Part shown: positions 34,634 through 43,635 of the stretch, one piece after another
How positions within the stretch are numbered: the stretch's first letter is position 1
How the letters are laid out: the number at the start of each line of letters is the position of its first letter
Assembly (NCBI RefSeq): GCF_947497025.1
Contig: NZ_CANMFC010000001.1
Coordinates: 124,001 to 188,000, forward strand
DNA length: 64,000 bases
Direction: 5' to 3'
Source: an uncultured Kushneria sp.
Lineage (GTDB): Bacteria; Pseudomonadota; Gammaproteobacteria; Pseudomonadales; Halomonadaceae
The notes under the pieces: generated by a model
Database searches by the model: none
What the model was told of the DNA's origin: nothing
Seen by the model: only the letters and a program-made list of their open reading frames with translations
Translations under genes and position numbers: made by a program

Positions 34634-36217
34634 TTATTGCTTGAAGCTGACCCAGCGAGAGGGATGGTTATCCTGCACGTTGTCAACCCAGCCCTGAAGC
34701 TCTGGGTTGACCAGGTTGCGGGTGACATAGGTCAAAAGCGGCACCAGCGCATAGTCACCGAGGGCGACCTGCTCGGCCTGCTGCATCAGGCTGGCGCGCT
34801 TGTCTTCATCCAGCGTGACGTTGGCTTGGTCGAGCAGTTTGTCGTACTCGGGATTGGAATAGGCGCCGTAGTTGTTGCCCACCCCGGTATGCAAAAGGGT
34901 CAGGAAGTTTTCGGCATCATCGTAGTCAGCCACCCAGCCGGCGCGTGCCACATCAAAGTCGCCACTTTGTATGGCCTGGTAGTGCACCGTGGCCTCGGAG
35001 TTGATCATCTGCACGTTGATGCCCAGCGGCTTCCACATGGCGGCCAGCGCAATCGCGATCTTTTTATGCTCATCGCTTGAGTTGTAACGCAGGCGCAGAT
35101 TGAGCGGCTTGTCCGGGCCATAGCCGGCCTCCTGCATCAGCTTTTTGGCCTCGGCCAGGCGCGCGTTCATGTCATCACCGTCGAGGGTCATGTGCTGCGT
35201 CTCGTAGTGATTGGTACCCGGCGGCACCAGCGCATTGGCCGGCAGGAAGGTGTTGTCCATGATCTGCTTGGACAGTACTTCGCGTCGCACTGCCAGATTG
35301 AGCGCTTCGCGCACGCGAATATCAGCGGTCGGATGGCCGTCACGATGGTTCAGCACGTAGTAATAGGAACCCAGAAACGGACTCATGTGGGTGGCGTCCG
35401 GCAGGTTTTTCTTGAGCCACTGATAGCGGTCCGAGGTGTATTCGCGCATCACATCAAGTTCACCGGCCCGAAAGCGCGAAACGCCGGCATTGCGATCCTC
35501 GGTGGGATAGTAGTTGACGGTATCGATGGCCACGTTGGCGGCATCGTGAAACTCGGGGTTTTTTTCGGCCGTAATGTGATCGTGTGAAATCCAGCTGGTC
35601 GGCTTGTAGGCGCCGTTGGTCTGGATGTGATCCATCTGCGTCCACTGCTTGCCGTACTGGTCAAATACGTGTTTTGGCAACGGGTAGGACGTGTAATGGG
35701 TCAGAATGCCGAGGAAATAGGGAGCCGGTTCCTTGAGCGTGACGCGAAAGGTCTTGCCGTCATCGAGTGATTCCACGCCGAGCTGGTCCGCTGGCATCTT
35801 GCCGGTGTTGACTGCCTCGGCATTCTTGACCGGATAGAGCATGTAGGCGTATTTGGAGGCGCTGGCGGGGTCAAGCATATGCTGCCAGCCAAATACGAAG
35901 TCCTCGGCCGTGACCGGCTTCCCGTCCGACCATTTGGCATCATCACGCAGATGGAAGGTATAGGTTTTACCGTCCTCACTGATGTCCCAGGATTTGGCCA
36001 CACCCGGGATGCGGTGGCCTTCAGGGTCCTGCGTGAGCAGGCCTTCGTAGATATCCCGCAGTACATCGCTTTCCCAGGTACCACCGCTGACCTGAGAGGT
36101 ATCCAGCGAGGCAGGCTCACCGAGGATGCCGATATTGAGGGTTTGGGCATAAAGCGGAGAGGCAAACAGGGTGGATGACAGCGCAAGCGCGCCCATCAGC
36201 GGACGGATCGAGGGCAT
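34634..36217 (-). CDS. oppA: Oligopeptide ABC transporter substrate-binding protein (copy 2)
   Basis: A 527-residue paralogue of its neighbours. The signal peptide ends near residue 24 ('ASPLYA'). The mature start is 'TLNIGILGEPASLDTSQVSG'. Shared SBP_bac_5 motifs include 'YTFHLRDDAKWSDGKPVTAE' and 'VREALNLAVRREVLSKQ'. It is separated by 64 bp from copy 1 and 245 bp from copy 3; the latter gap holds two hairpins. Tandem binding proteins feeding one permease are known for Opp systems. Which ligand each binds cannot be told from sequence. Confidence 0.92.
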   Translation of the reverse strand: MPSIRPLMGALALSSTLFASPLYAQTLNIGILGEPASLDTSQVSGGTWESDVLRDIYEGLLTQDPEGHRIPGVAKSWDISEDGKTYTFHLRDDAKWSDGKPVTAEDFVFGWQHMLDPASASKYAYMLYPVKNAEAVNTGKMPADQLGVESLDDGKTFRVTLKEPAPYFLGILTHYTSYPLPKHVFDQYGKQWTQMDHIQTNGAYKPTSWISHDHITAEKNPEFHDAANVAIDTVNYYPTEDRNAGVSRFRAGELDVMREYTSDRYQWLKKNLPDATHMSPFLGSYYYVLNHRDGHPTADIRVREALNLAVRREVLSKQIMDNTFLPANALVPPGTNHYETQHMTLDGDDMNARLAEAKKLMQEAGYGPDKPLNLRLRYNSSDEHKKIAIALAAMWKPLGINVQMINSEATVHYQAIQSGDFDVARAGWVADYDDAENFLTLLHTGVGNNYGAYSNPEYDKLLDQANVTLDEDKRASLMQQAEQVALGDYALVPLLTYVTRNLVNPELQGWVDNVQDNHPSRWVSFKQ

Positions 36218-36341
36218 GAAGGTACCTGAGGTGATTGGCGTTGTTGTTATCGCTATCGCGGTCCGGGATAGCGGCGCGAGCTGAAGTATCGCTTATGACG
36301 ATTTTGTGAAGTTACTCCGCGTCAGTGGATGTGTCCAGAGT

Positions 36342-36376
36342 TGCCCGGTTGTTCAAACACCTGTCTGAACCGGGCA
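36342..36376 (-). other. Inverted repeat between oppA copies
   Basis: TGCCCGGTT (36342-36350) and AACCGGGCA (36368-36376) form a nine-bp stem with a 17-base loop. No T-run follows in the operon direction. Second of two hairpins in this gap. Confidence 0.6.
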
Positions 36377-36414
36377 GGAGATAGCAGAAAACGGTGGCAT
36401 GGCCGGGTGACGAT

Positions 36415-36451
36415 GATCCTCGAAGGCGAGTCATGCTCGCCTTCGAGGATC
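36415..36451 (-). other. Very stable 16-bp hairpin after oppA copy 3
   Basis: GATCCTCGAAGGCGAG and CTCGCCTTCGAGGATC are a perfect 16-bp stem around a five-base loop, directly after the copy 3 stop. There is no T-tract downstream on the minus strand, so full termination is unlikely. It would protect the upstream message from 3' decay or attenuate, lowering expression of the genes behind it. Confidence 0.75.
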
Positions 36452-36462
36452 TCGATCAACGC

Positions 36463-38061
36463 TTATGGTGATGGCTTGATCGAAATCCAGCGCGAGGCAT
36501 GCATGTCGAGCGCGTTGTTGTTCCAACCGGACAACGACGGCTTGACCAGATTGCGTGCGGCGTAGGTATAGATCGGTGCCAGCGGGTAGTCGGCCAGTGC
36601 CATCTTCTCGGCGCGCTGCATCATGTCGCGGCGCTTGTCACTGTCGAGCTCGCGGTCGGATTGGGCGATCAGCTGGCTGTACTCGGGATTTTGATAGTCA
36701 CCGTAGTTGTTGGTTTCGGCCGACAGCAGCTGCAGGAAATTTTGCGCGTCGTCGTAGCTTGAAATCCAGGCCGCGCGCGCCACCTGAAAATCGCCCTGCA
36801 TCAGATCCGAGTAGTGCACGTTGGCTTCACTGTTGCGCATCTCGACATTCACGCCCAGTGGCTTCCACATGGCCGCGACCGCCACGGCAATGCGCTGATG
36901 CTCATCGCCGGAGTTATAGCGCAGCGTCAGGTTGAGCGGCTTGTCGGGGCCATAACCGGCTTCCTTCATGAGTTTACGGGCGTGGTTCATGCGCGTGTCC
37001 ATGTCATCCTCAAGGCCGGGCTGAGCGGCGGGGGTGTAGTGGCTGACCCCGGGCGGAACCAGTGACATGGAAGGCGTCACGGCACCATCGAGGAGCTTTT
37101 CACTGATGATATCGCGCCGGATGGCCAGCGAGAGGGCCTCGCGCACGCGCTTGTCGGCGACCGGTGAGCCGTCGCGCAGATTGAAGACGTAGTAGTAGCT
37201 GCCCAGCGATGGCGTGATCTTCACGGCATCGGGAATCTGCTGCTCAAGCCACTGATAGCGCGCCGCGGGGAAGTCACGCAGGATATCGAGTTCGCCGGCC
37301 CGAAAGCGTGAAATGCCGGCGTTCTTGTCTTCGATGGGGTAGTAGTTCACGCCGTCGAGCGAGACCTTGCCGGCGTCGTGAAACTCGGGATTTTTGACCG
37401 TGTCGAGCTCCGAGTTCGAGACCCAGCGCACCGGCTTGAAAGCGCCATTGACCACGATGTTGTCCGGTTGGCTCCACTTGTCTCCCTTGTCTTCCACAAC
37501 ATGTTCAGGGATGGGGTAGCCAAACGGCAGCACCAGCGTCTTGAGAAAATAGGCAGCCGGCTCGGTCAGATGAATGACCAGCGTTTTGCCGTCATCACGG
37601 CTTTCTACCCCCAGGGTGTCGAGCTCGGCCTCGCCGGCGTTAATTTTCCGGGCGTTGACGACCGGATAGAGGCGGTGGGCGTAGTTGGAGGCGGTTTTCG
37701 GGTCAATCTGATAGCGCAGGGCAAAGACGAAGTCATCGGCGGTCACCGGCTCGCCATCCGACCAGCGGGCATCGTCGCGCAGGTGGAAGGTGTAGGTTTT
37801 GCCGTCATCGCTGGTCTCCCAAGAGGTCGCGACACCCGGAATGATCTGTCCCTGAGCGTCGATGGCCACCAGGCCCTCGAAGATGTCGCGCAGGACATCT
37901 TCTTCCCAGACGCCGCCGGTGACGCGGGCCGGGTCAAGCGAGGCGGGGTCGCCGCTGATGCCGACATTGAGGGTGGCAGCGGTGGCCAGTGGCGTGGTCA
38001 GTGTCAGGCCCAGCGCGCCAAGCAGCGCCAGCGTTCTGGTGTTGATGATTTTTGTGTTCAT
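36463..38061 (-). CDS. oppA: Oligopeptide ABC transporter substrate-binding protein (copy 3, first in operon)
   Basis: A 532-residue periplasmic peptide-binding protein. The signal peptide ends near residue 28 ('TTPLATA'). The mature start is 'ATLNVGISGDPASLDPARVT'. It carries 'YTFHLRDDARWSDGEPVTAD', 'VREALSLAIRRDIISEK' and 'LTLRYNSGDEHQRIAVAVAA'. AGGGA lies upstream of the ATG. As the promoter-proximal gene, followed by a strong hairpin, it is probably the most abundant of the three binding proteins. Confidence 0.92.
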   Translation of the reverse strand: MNTKIINTRTLALLGALGLTLTTPLATAATLNVGISGDPASLDPARVTGGVWEEDVLRDIFEGLVAIDAQGQIIPGVATSWETSDDGKTYTFHLRDDARWSDGEPVTADDFVFALRYQIDPKTASNYAHRLYPVVNARKINAGEAELDTLGVESRDDGKTLVIHLTEPAAYFLKTLVLPFGYPIPEHVVEDKGDKWSQPDNIVVNGAFKPVRWVSNSELDTVKNPEFHDAGKVSLDGVNYYPIEDKNAGISRFRAGELDILRDFPAARYQWLEQQIPDAVKITPSLGSYYYVFNLRDGSPVADKRVREALSLAIRRDIISEKLLDGAVTPSMSLVPPGVSHYTPAAQPGLEDDMDTRMNHARKLMKEAGYGPDKPLNLTLRYNSGDEHQRIAVAVAAMWKPLGVNVEMRNSEANVHYSDLMQGDFQVARAAWISSYDDAQNFLQLLSAETNNYGDYQNPEYSQLIAQSDRELDSDKRRDMMQRAEKMALADYPLAPIYTYAARNLVKPSLSGWNNNALDMHASRWISIKPSP

Positions 38062-38204
38062 TGTGCGTCCCTGCAGGTCGTGTTTATCCGATGATGCCGA
38101 TGAAGGATCAATGAAAGATCACAGCACTCCCGTGTACTGTCAAAAACAACCTGCCTGGAAGCGGCATTTTTATGGTGAAAGGGCGGGGCATACCGGGTAG
38201 CGGG

Positions 38205-38233
38205 TGACGGGGAGGTGGTGCTTTGGCTACAAT
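38205..38233 (+). promoter_or_regulatory. Candidate promoter for prfB
   Basis: TGACGG (38205-38210) and TACAAT (38228-38233) have a 17-bp spacer, 72 bp before the prfB start, in the 243-bp divergent gap between prfB and the opp operon. The -10 box is good and the -35 weak. Confidence 0.4.
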
Positions 38234-38304
38234 AACGCCCCTTGTTTTTCAACTCTCATGCGATGCCGGTGTTTGACGCCAGCGTCCTGTCCGAGCGAGA
38301 TACC

Positions 38305-39403
38305 ATGCAGGAATTGACCCCCATTCATCATATCCTCAAGGACCTGTCCGAACGGACAGACGTCCTGAGGGGGTATCTTTGACTATGCCGAACGCAAGGA
38401 CCGCCTCGAGGAAGTAACCCGCGAGCTGGAAAACCCCAACGTCTGGAACGATCCGGAGCATGCCCAGAAGCTGGGGCGTGAGCGGGCGCAGCTCGAGGAT
38501 ATCGTGACCACGCTCGACGCGCTGGAAAGCGGCATTCGCGACAACGGCGAACTCTATGAGCTGGCGCACATGGAAGAGGACGAGGAGACCATGACGGAAA
38601 TTCGTCGTGATCTCGACCGCTTCGAGACGCAGCTGGCCAAGCTCGAATTCCGCCGCATGTTTGCCGGCGAGATGGACCCCAACAACGCTTATATGGATAT
38701 CCAGGCCGGCTCCGGTGGTACCGAGGCGCAGGACTGGGCCAACATCCTGCTGCGCATGTATCTGCGCTGGGCCGAGCATCACGGCTTCAAGGCGGAAATT
38801 ACCGAGATTTCGGCCGGGGATGTGGCGGGCATCAAGTCGGCCACCCTCCACGTGCAGGGCGAGTACGCCTTTGGCTGGCTGCGCACCGAAACCGGCGTGC
38901 ATCGGCTGGTCAGAAAGAGCCCGTTCGATTCGGGTGGTCGTCGGCACACGTCGTTCGCCTCGGTGTTTCTCTCTCCCGAGATCGATGACAGCTTTGAGGT
39001 CGAGATCAATCCGGCCGATCTGCGCGTCGATACCTATCGCTCGTCGGGCGCCGGCGGCCAGCACGTCAACACCACCGACTCGGCGGTGCGCATTACCCAC
39101 GAGCCCAGCGGCGTCGTGGTGTCCTGTCAGACCCAGCGCAGCCAGCATGCCAACCGCGATTTTGCGATGAAACAGCTCAAGGCCAAGCTCTGGGAACTGG
39201 AAATGCAGCGCCGCAGCGCCGAGAAACAGCAGGCCGAGGACTCCAAGTCCGATATCGGCTGGGGCAGCCAGATCCGCTCCTATGTGCTCGATGATCAGCG
39301 CATCAAGGATCTGCGCACCGGTGTGCAGACCAGCAACTGTGAAAAGGTGCTCGACGGCGACCTGGATCAGTTCATCGAGGCCAGCCTCAAGCAGGGGCTT
39401 TGA
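38305..39403 (+). CDS. prfB: Peptide chain release factor 2, with programmed +1 frameshift
   Basis: RF2 ends translation at UGA and UAA. The zero-frame part runs 25 codons from the ATG at 38305 to an in-frame TGA at 38380-38382. The frameshift signal is canonical: AGGGGG upstream, then TAT CTT TGA C. After +1 slippage the product is 365 residues, the same as E. coli. It has 'SPF' (stop recognition, '[13 protein letters not shown]') and the GGQ loop '[14 protein letters not shown]'. The position before GAGGQ that is Thr246 in E. coli K-12 is Ser here. It autoregulates through the shift, and lysS follows. Confidence 0.97.
38371..38383 (+). promoter_or_regulatory. prfB recoding site
   Basis: A Shine-Dalgarno-like AGGGGG just before TAT-CTT-TGA-C. 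Low RF2 lets the ribosome slip from CTT to TTT; ample RF2 stops at TGA. All classical elements are present. Confidence 0.95.
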
Positions 39404-39575
39404 TCGGAAGAGACGTTTTAAAGAGACGACTTCCGACCGGCAGGCTCGTTTTGCAGCATCGCGTGCTTCAGTCATGACCCGTGCCGGGCATGAACCGTGT
39501 TAGACATGAGTGTCAGACATGAACCGCAGGCTGTCACGAGCCTGCCATTGACGGTTATTTTCAATAGGCAAGGTA

Positions 39576-41093
39576 ATGGCGAATCAGGATCAGCAGGCAG
39601 GCAGCGAACACGAAGAAAACCATCTGATCGCCGAGCGGCGGGCAAAGCTTGCCGCACGCCGCGAGAAGGCCGGTGCAGAGGGCGGCAGCGCCTTCCCCAA
39701 TGATCTGCGTCGTGACAGTCTGGCAGCGGATCTCCAGGCAGAACTGGGCGAGCACGACAAGGAAGCGCTGGAGTCGCTGGGCCGCCAGGCAGCCGTGGCC
39801 GGGCGCATCATGCGAAAGCGCGGCCCCTTTATCGTCATTCAGGACGCCTCCGGCCAGATCCAGCTCTACGTGGATAAAAAGGGCCTGCCCGCTGAGGTGC
39901 TTGAAGACATCAAGGGCTGGGACATCGGCGACATCGTCTTTGGTCAGGGTCCGGTGCACAAGTCCGGCAAGGGCGATCTCTATGTGATGATGGAGACCGC
40001 ACGGCTTCTGACCAAGAGCCTGCGCCCGCTGCCGGACAAGTTCCACGGCCTGACCGATCAGGAAGCCCGCTATCGTCAGCGCTATGTGGACCTGATCATG
40101 AATCCGGAAGTGCGGGATACCTTCCGCATTCGCGCCGCCGTCATCAGCGCCATTCGTCAGTTCTTTACCGAGCGTGACTTCATGGAAGTCGAAACGCCGA
40201 TGCTGCAGCCGATTCCGGGTGGTGCCACGGCGCGTCCCTTCATTACCCATCACAATGCGCTGGATATCGACATGTATCTGCGCATTGCCCCGGAGCTTTA
40301 TCTCAAGCGTCTGGTGGTGGGCGGCTTCGAGCGGGTCTTCGAGATCAACCGCAACTTCCGCAATGAAGGGCTCTCGACCCGGCATAACCCCGAATTCACC
40401 ATGCTCGAGTTCTACTGGGCCTATGCCGACTACCACGACCTGATTGATCTGACCGAGTCGCTGGTGCGCTTTGCCGCCGAAAAGGCCGTGGGCACCACCC
40501 TGATCCACTATCAGGGCACCGAGTTTGATCTTTCCCGGCCCTTTGATCGCCTGACCCTGCGTGACGCGATCCTGAAATACGGTCACGGGATCGAGTCGAG
40601 CGAGCTGGACAGCCTCGAGCGTGCCACGGCGCTGGCCGGGCGGCTGGGTATCGAGGTCAAGCCGGGCTGGGGCCTTGGCAAGCTGCAGACCGAGATCTTT
40701 GAAACCGTCGCCGAACATCGCCTTGAGCGGCCGACCTTTATCACCGAATATCCGGCCGAGGTCAGCCCGCTGGCGCGTCGCAACGACGCCAACCCGTTCG
40801 TGACCGACCGCTTCGAGTTCTTCGTGGGCGGGCGCGAGATCGCCAACGGCTTCTCCGAGCTCAATGACGCCGAGGATCAGGCCGAACGCTTTGCCGCCCA
40901 GGTGGCCGAGAAGGACGCCGGCGATGTCGAGGCGATGTACTACGACGCCGATTACGTCCGCGCCCTTGAGTATGGTCTGCCGCCGACGGCAGGTGAGGGC
41001 ATTGGCATCGACCGACTGGTCATGCTGCTGGCGGATGCGCCGTCCATTCGTGATGTGTTGCTGTTCCCGGCCATGCGCCCGGAAGCAGAGTAA
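39576..41093 (+). CDS. lysS: Lysyl-tRNA synthetase (class II)
   Basis: A 505-residue class IIb synthetase. The OB-fold anticodon-binding domain (about 65-180) includes '[20 protein letters not shown]'. The catalytic domain has motif 1 near '[15 protein letters not shown]', motif 2 '[20 protein letters not shown]' and motif 3 '[20 protein letters not shown]'. A polar N-terminal extension of about 45 residues precedes the OB fold. It lies after prfB, the normal gammaproteobacterial pairing. Confidence 0.97.
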   Translation: MANQDQQAGSEHEENHLIAERRAKLAARREKAGAEGGSAFPNDLRRDSLAADLQAELGEHDKEALESLGRQAAVAGRIMRKRGPFIVIQDASGQIQLYVDKKGLPAEVLEDIKGWDIGDIVFGQGPVHKSGKGDLYVMMETARLLTKSLRPLPDKFHGLTDQEARYRQRYVDLIMNPEVRDTFRIRAAVISAIRQFFTERDFMEVETPMLQPIPGGATARPFITHHNALDIDMYLRIAPELYLKRLVVGGFERVFEINRNFRNEGLSTRHNPEFTMLEFYWAYADYHDLIDLTESLVRFAAEKAVGTTLIHYQGTEFDLSRPFDRLTLRDAILKYGHGIESSELDSLERATALAGRLGIEVKPGWGLGKLQTEIFETVAEHRLERPTFITEYPAEVSPLARRNDANPFVTDRFEFFVGGREIANGFSELNDAEDQAERFAAQVAEKDAGDVEAMYYDADYVRALEYGLPPTAGEGIGIDRLVMLLADAPSIRDVLLFPAMRPEAE

Positions 41094-41227
41094 AACGCAG
41101 CGGCCGACAGGCTCTGGATGTCCGATGTGCGCCAATGGTCGGATGAATCATGGCGTTGGCGCGCCCGGGCGGCCATACTTGGGCGCTTGAACAGGATTTC
41201 CACCAGCCCCGAACCGGGAGAGTTGCA

Positions 41228-41611
41228 ATGAAACTGGTGAACCGCTCTGCACTTAGCGTGCGTCCCAAACAGGCCTTTGTGGACTGGATCAATTCGCTGG
41301 AAGCGACCGAGGGTGAGGATGATCTCACGCTGGAGGATGCCGAACGCGAAAGTACCATCTACCTCATTCCCGAGATGGATACGGAAGATGCACTGCGGGC
41401 CTGCCTGCATGAACGCTTTGCCGATATCCTTGAAAACGAGCTGTCCGCCTGGGAAGAAAATTCCCGCCACTGGCCGGACATCAACGAAGTCACCTTTGAA
41501 TTCTTTCTTCGTGTCGAGCACAGCTATCTGTGCGTGGATCTGGACGAGGAAGCGGTGCTCGAGCAGAGTGATTTCGAGGATGATCTGCTGCTGGATACCG
41601 ATGAGGTCTGA
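41228..41611 (+). CDS. Conserved acidic protein of unknown function
   Basis: A 127-residue soluble protein, strongly acidic, ending 'FEDDLLLDTDEV'. It begins 'MKLVNRSALSVRPKQAFVDW' after a GGGAGAG ribosome site. The N-terminal segment looks like a small alpha/beta unit; 'STIYLIPEM' and 'ALRACLHERFADILENELSA' form predicted strand and helix, followed by 'WEENSRHWPDI'. I recall similar 'MKLVNR' proteins in pseudomonads and relatives, without an assigned function. It has no membrane segment or known motif. It stands between lysS and a transporter and may be single. Confidence 0.82.
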   Translation: MKLVNRSALSVRPKQAFVDWINSLEATEGEDDLTLEDAERESTIYLIPEMDTEDALRACLHERFADILENELSAWEENSRHWPDINEVTFEFFLRVEHSYLCVDLDEEAVLEQSDFEDDLLLDTDEV

Positions 41612-41635
41612 TCATTCTCCATTGAGATGACCTGG

Positions 41636-41673
41636 AGGCTTGCCCGGCATCATGGCCGGTGTGAGCTTTTTTG
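41636..41673 (+). terminator. Probable terminator after the acidic-protein gene
   Basis: CCGGC / GCCGG core stem extended by imperfect GCTTGC / GTGAGC pairing, followed by TTTTTT. Moderate quality. Confidence 0.5.
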
Positions 41674-41727
41674 CCCGGTTTTTGTTCCTCGTGATCGCAC
41701 GTTGTCTCGCACTATCGGTAACTCCTC

Positions 41728-43134
41728 TTGAAAGCACTATTGTCCTGGCGTGAAGGTGATGATGGCCTGCCTCCGCGTCAGCGTATTCTGGCCATGATGG
41801 TCCTGATGTCGGGGTCGCTGATGGCGGTGCTCAACATCAACAGCGTCAACATTGCCCTGCCGACCATCGCCCGCGAACTGGGCGTCTCTTCTGCGGCTTC
41901 CGTCTGGATCATCAACGTCTATCAGCTGGTGGGCGCTGCCTCCATGCTGACCTTTGCCGCACTGGGCTATCGCATCGGGCGATACCGTCTTTACATCGGT
42001 GGCATGGTCCTGTTCGTACTGACCTCGATAATGTGCGCGCTGGCACCATCGCTTGGCTGGCTGATCATTTTTCGCGCCATTCAGGGACTGGGCTCGGCGG
42101 CCATGATGAGCATCGGGCCTTCCCTGTACCGGGTCATCTTTCCGACCCGACTGCTGGGGCAGGCGATGGGGCTGACCGCGCTGACCGTATCACTGGCGGT
42201 CGCCGGCGGGCCGGCGCTGGGTGGACTGGTGCTCGCCGTGGCGAGCTGGCCGTGGCTTTTCTGGATCAACGTACCGCTGGGTGTGGCCGCCATCTGGTTG
42301 GCCATCCGGGCGCTGCCGCAGGAGCAGGGCAGCCGCTATCGGTTTGATGTGCTCGGCGCCGTGCTGTCAGCGGTAGGGCTGGGGGCCTTTGTCATCATGC
42401 TCGACAGCATTGCCGACCTGTCGCGCTCTGGGACCGTGCCGGTACTTCTGGCGGTGAGTGTGGCGTCGCTGGCAGGCTTTATCTGGCGTCAGCGTCATTT
42501 TGAAAACCCGTTGCTGCCACTGGTCATCTTTCGCGAGACGCGCTTTTCCATGGCGGTGATGACCTCGTTTTTCTCCTTTCTGGCCCAGAGCATGGCGTTT
42601 ATCAGCCTGCCCTTTCTGTTTCAGAATGTGCAGGGTTACACCCCGCTGGAATCGGCCTTTCTGTTCACGCCCTGGCCACTGGGTGTCATGATCGGGGCGC
42701 CACTGGGCGGGCGGCTGGCCGACCGCTTCAGTCCGCCAATCATCTCATCAATAGGGCTTTTGTTGTTCATGGCGGGGCTGGCGGCGCTGGCGCTTTTGAG
42801 TGATCAACCCACAACGATCGATATCCTGTGGCGCAGTGCCCTGTGCGGACTGGGCTTTGGCCTCTATCAGGCACCCAATAACCGTGAAATGATGGGATCA
42901 CTGCCCAAGGCACGCAGTGGCAGTGCCTCCGGCGTGCTGGCCAGCGTGCGTACCTTTGGTCAGTCTGTTGGCGCTGCCTTGGTTGCACTGGTGCTTTCTG
43001 GAATAATGAATGCCACGATGGATAGCGCTGTCACGGTGAGCCTGGCCCTCTGGATGGGCATGGCCTCTGCCATTGTGGCGCTGATACTTTCGGGGTCACG
43101 AATATGCATGCTGCACCGTCAGCAGACCGGTTGA
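41728..43134 (+). CDS. MFS transporter, DHA2 (14-helix) drug efflux type
   Basis: A 468-residue protein with about 14 transmembrane helices. Motifs: 'MAVLNINSVNIALPTIARE' in helix 1 (usually with Asp where this has Asn), 'LGYRIGRYRLYIGG' (motif A position), and motif C 'AVAGGPALGGLVLAVASWPW' followed by 'LFWINVPLG', typical of EmrB/QacA-like pumps. The helix 1 Asp of proton-driven relatives appears replaced by Asn ('LNINSVN'). The start is TTG at 41728 without a clear ribosome site; a later start is possible. Substrate unknown. Confidence 0.85.
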   Translation: MKALLSWREGDDGLPPRQRILAMMVLMSGSLMAVLNINSVNIALPTIARELGVSSAASVWIINVYQLVGAASMLTFAALGYRIGRYRLYIGGMVLFVLTSIMCALAPSLGWLIIFRAIQGLGSAAMMSIGPSLYRVIFPTRLLGQAMGLTALTVSLAVAGGPALGGLVLAVASWPWLFWINVPLGVAAIWLAIRALPQEQGSRYRFDVLGAVLSAVGLGAFVIMLDSIADLSRSGTVPVLLAVSVASLAGFIWRQRHFENPLLPLVIFRETRFSMAVMTSFFSFLAQSMAFISLPFLFQNVQGYTPLESAFLFTPWPLGVMIGAPLGGRLADRFSPPIISSIGLLLFMAGLAALALLSDQPTTIDILWRSALCGLGFGLYQAPNNREMMGSLPKARSGSASGVLASVRTFGQSVGAALVALVLSGIMNATMDSAVTVSLALWMGMASAIVALILSGSRICMLHRQQTG

Positions 43135-43203
43135 ATGACCCTTCCGGCCGCCGCCGTGATGCATGCCCACCAACAATATCTGACATGCCGGAGGTGATAA
43201 CCC

Positions 43204-43545
43204 ATGACAATTTCTTCGGTGGATACGCTTGAAGGCGCTGACATTGCGGCGCTGATCGAGCAGAAGCTTGCCATTTTCGAGCCGCAGTGGCTGAGCATCG
43301 AAAACGAAAGTCACAAGCATCATGTCCCGCCCAATTCACAGACGCACTTCAAGGTAACGCTGATTTCCGAGCAGTTTGAAGGCATGATGCCGGTCAAGCG
43401 TCATCAGCAGGTCTATGCCGCACTCTCCGATGAGCTCGCAGGTCCGGTGCATGCACTTGCCCTGCATCTGTACACGCCCGATCAGTGGGAAGCGCGGGGC
43501 AACGCGCGGCCCGATTCGCCGAACTGTCGTGGTGGTGACGCCTAG
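43204..43545 (+). CDS. bolA: BolA-family protein
   Basis: A 113-residue BolA protein, a partner of monothiol glutaredoxins in iron-sulfur handling and stress morphology. It has 'ALIEQKLAIFEPQWLSIENE', 'SHKHHVPPNSQTHFKVTLIS' (conserved His residues) and the helix-turn 'FEGMMPVKRHQQVYAAL'. The ribosome site GGAGGTGAT is a near-perfect anti-16S match, so translation should be strong. It ends with a polar tail 'RPDSPNCRGGDA'. Confidence 0.94.
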   Translation: MTISSVDTLEGADIAALIEQKLAIFEPQWLSIENESHKHHVPPNSQTHFKVTLISEQFEGMMPVKRHQQVYAALSDELAGPVHALALHLYTPDQWEARGNARPDSPNCRGGDA

Positions 43546-43580
43546 TGTTGTTCAGATCTTGAGTCGTCGATACCGACTTC

Positions 43581-43604
43581 AGGCCTTCCCCGTGGGAAGG
43601 CCTT
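43581..43604 (+). terminator. Terminator after bolA
   Basis: AGGCCTTCC / GGAAGGCCT nine-bp stem followed by TT. The T-run is short, so it may be partial. Confidence 0.6.
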
Positions 43605-43635
43605 TCAGACGGTATCCCTTCAACGGACGTTTTGT

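Noticed and set aside
38305-38382. Premature stop in prfB as a sign of a pseudogene
   Set aside because: The TGA is part of the canonical programmed frameshift site, and the rest of RF2 is intact.
39561-41135. 524-residue antisense frame opposite lysS
   Set aside because: The plus strand encodes lysyl-tRNA synthetase with all class II motifs; the antisense frame has no domain or ribosome site.
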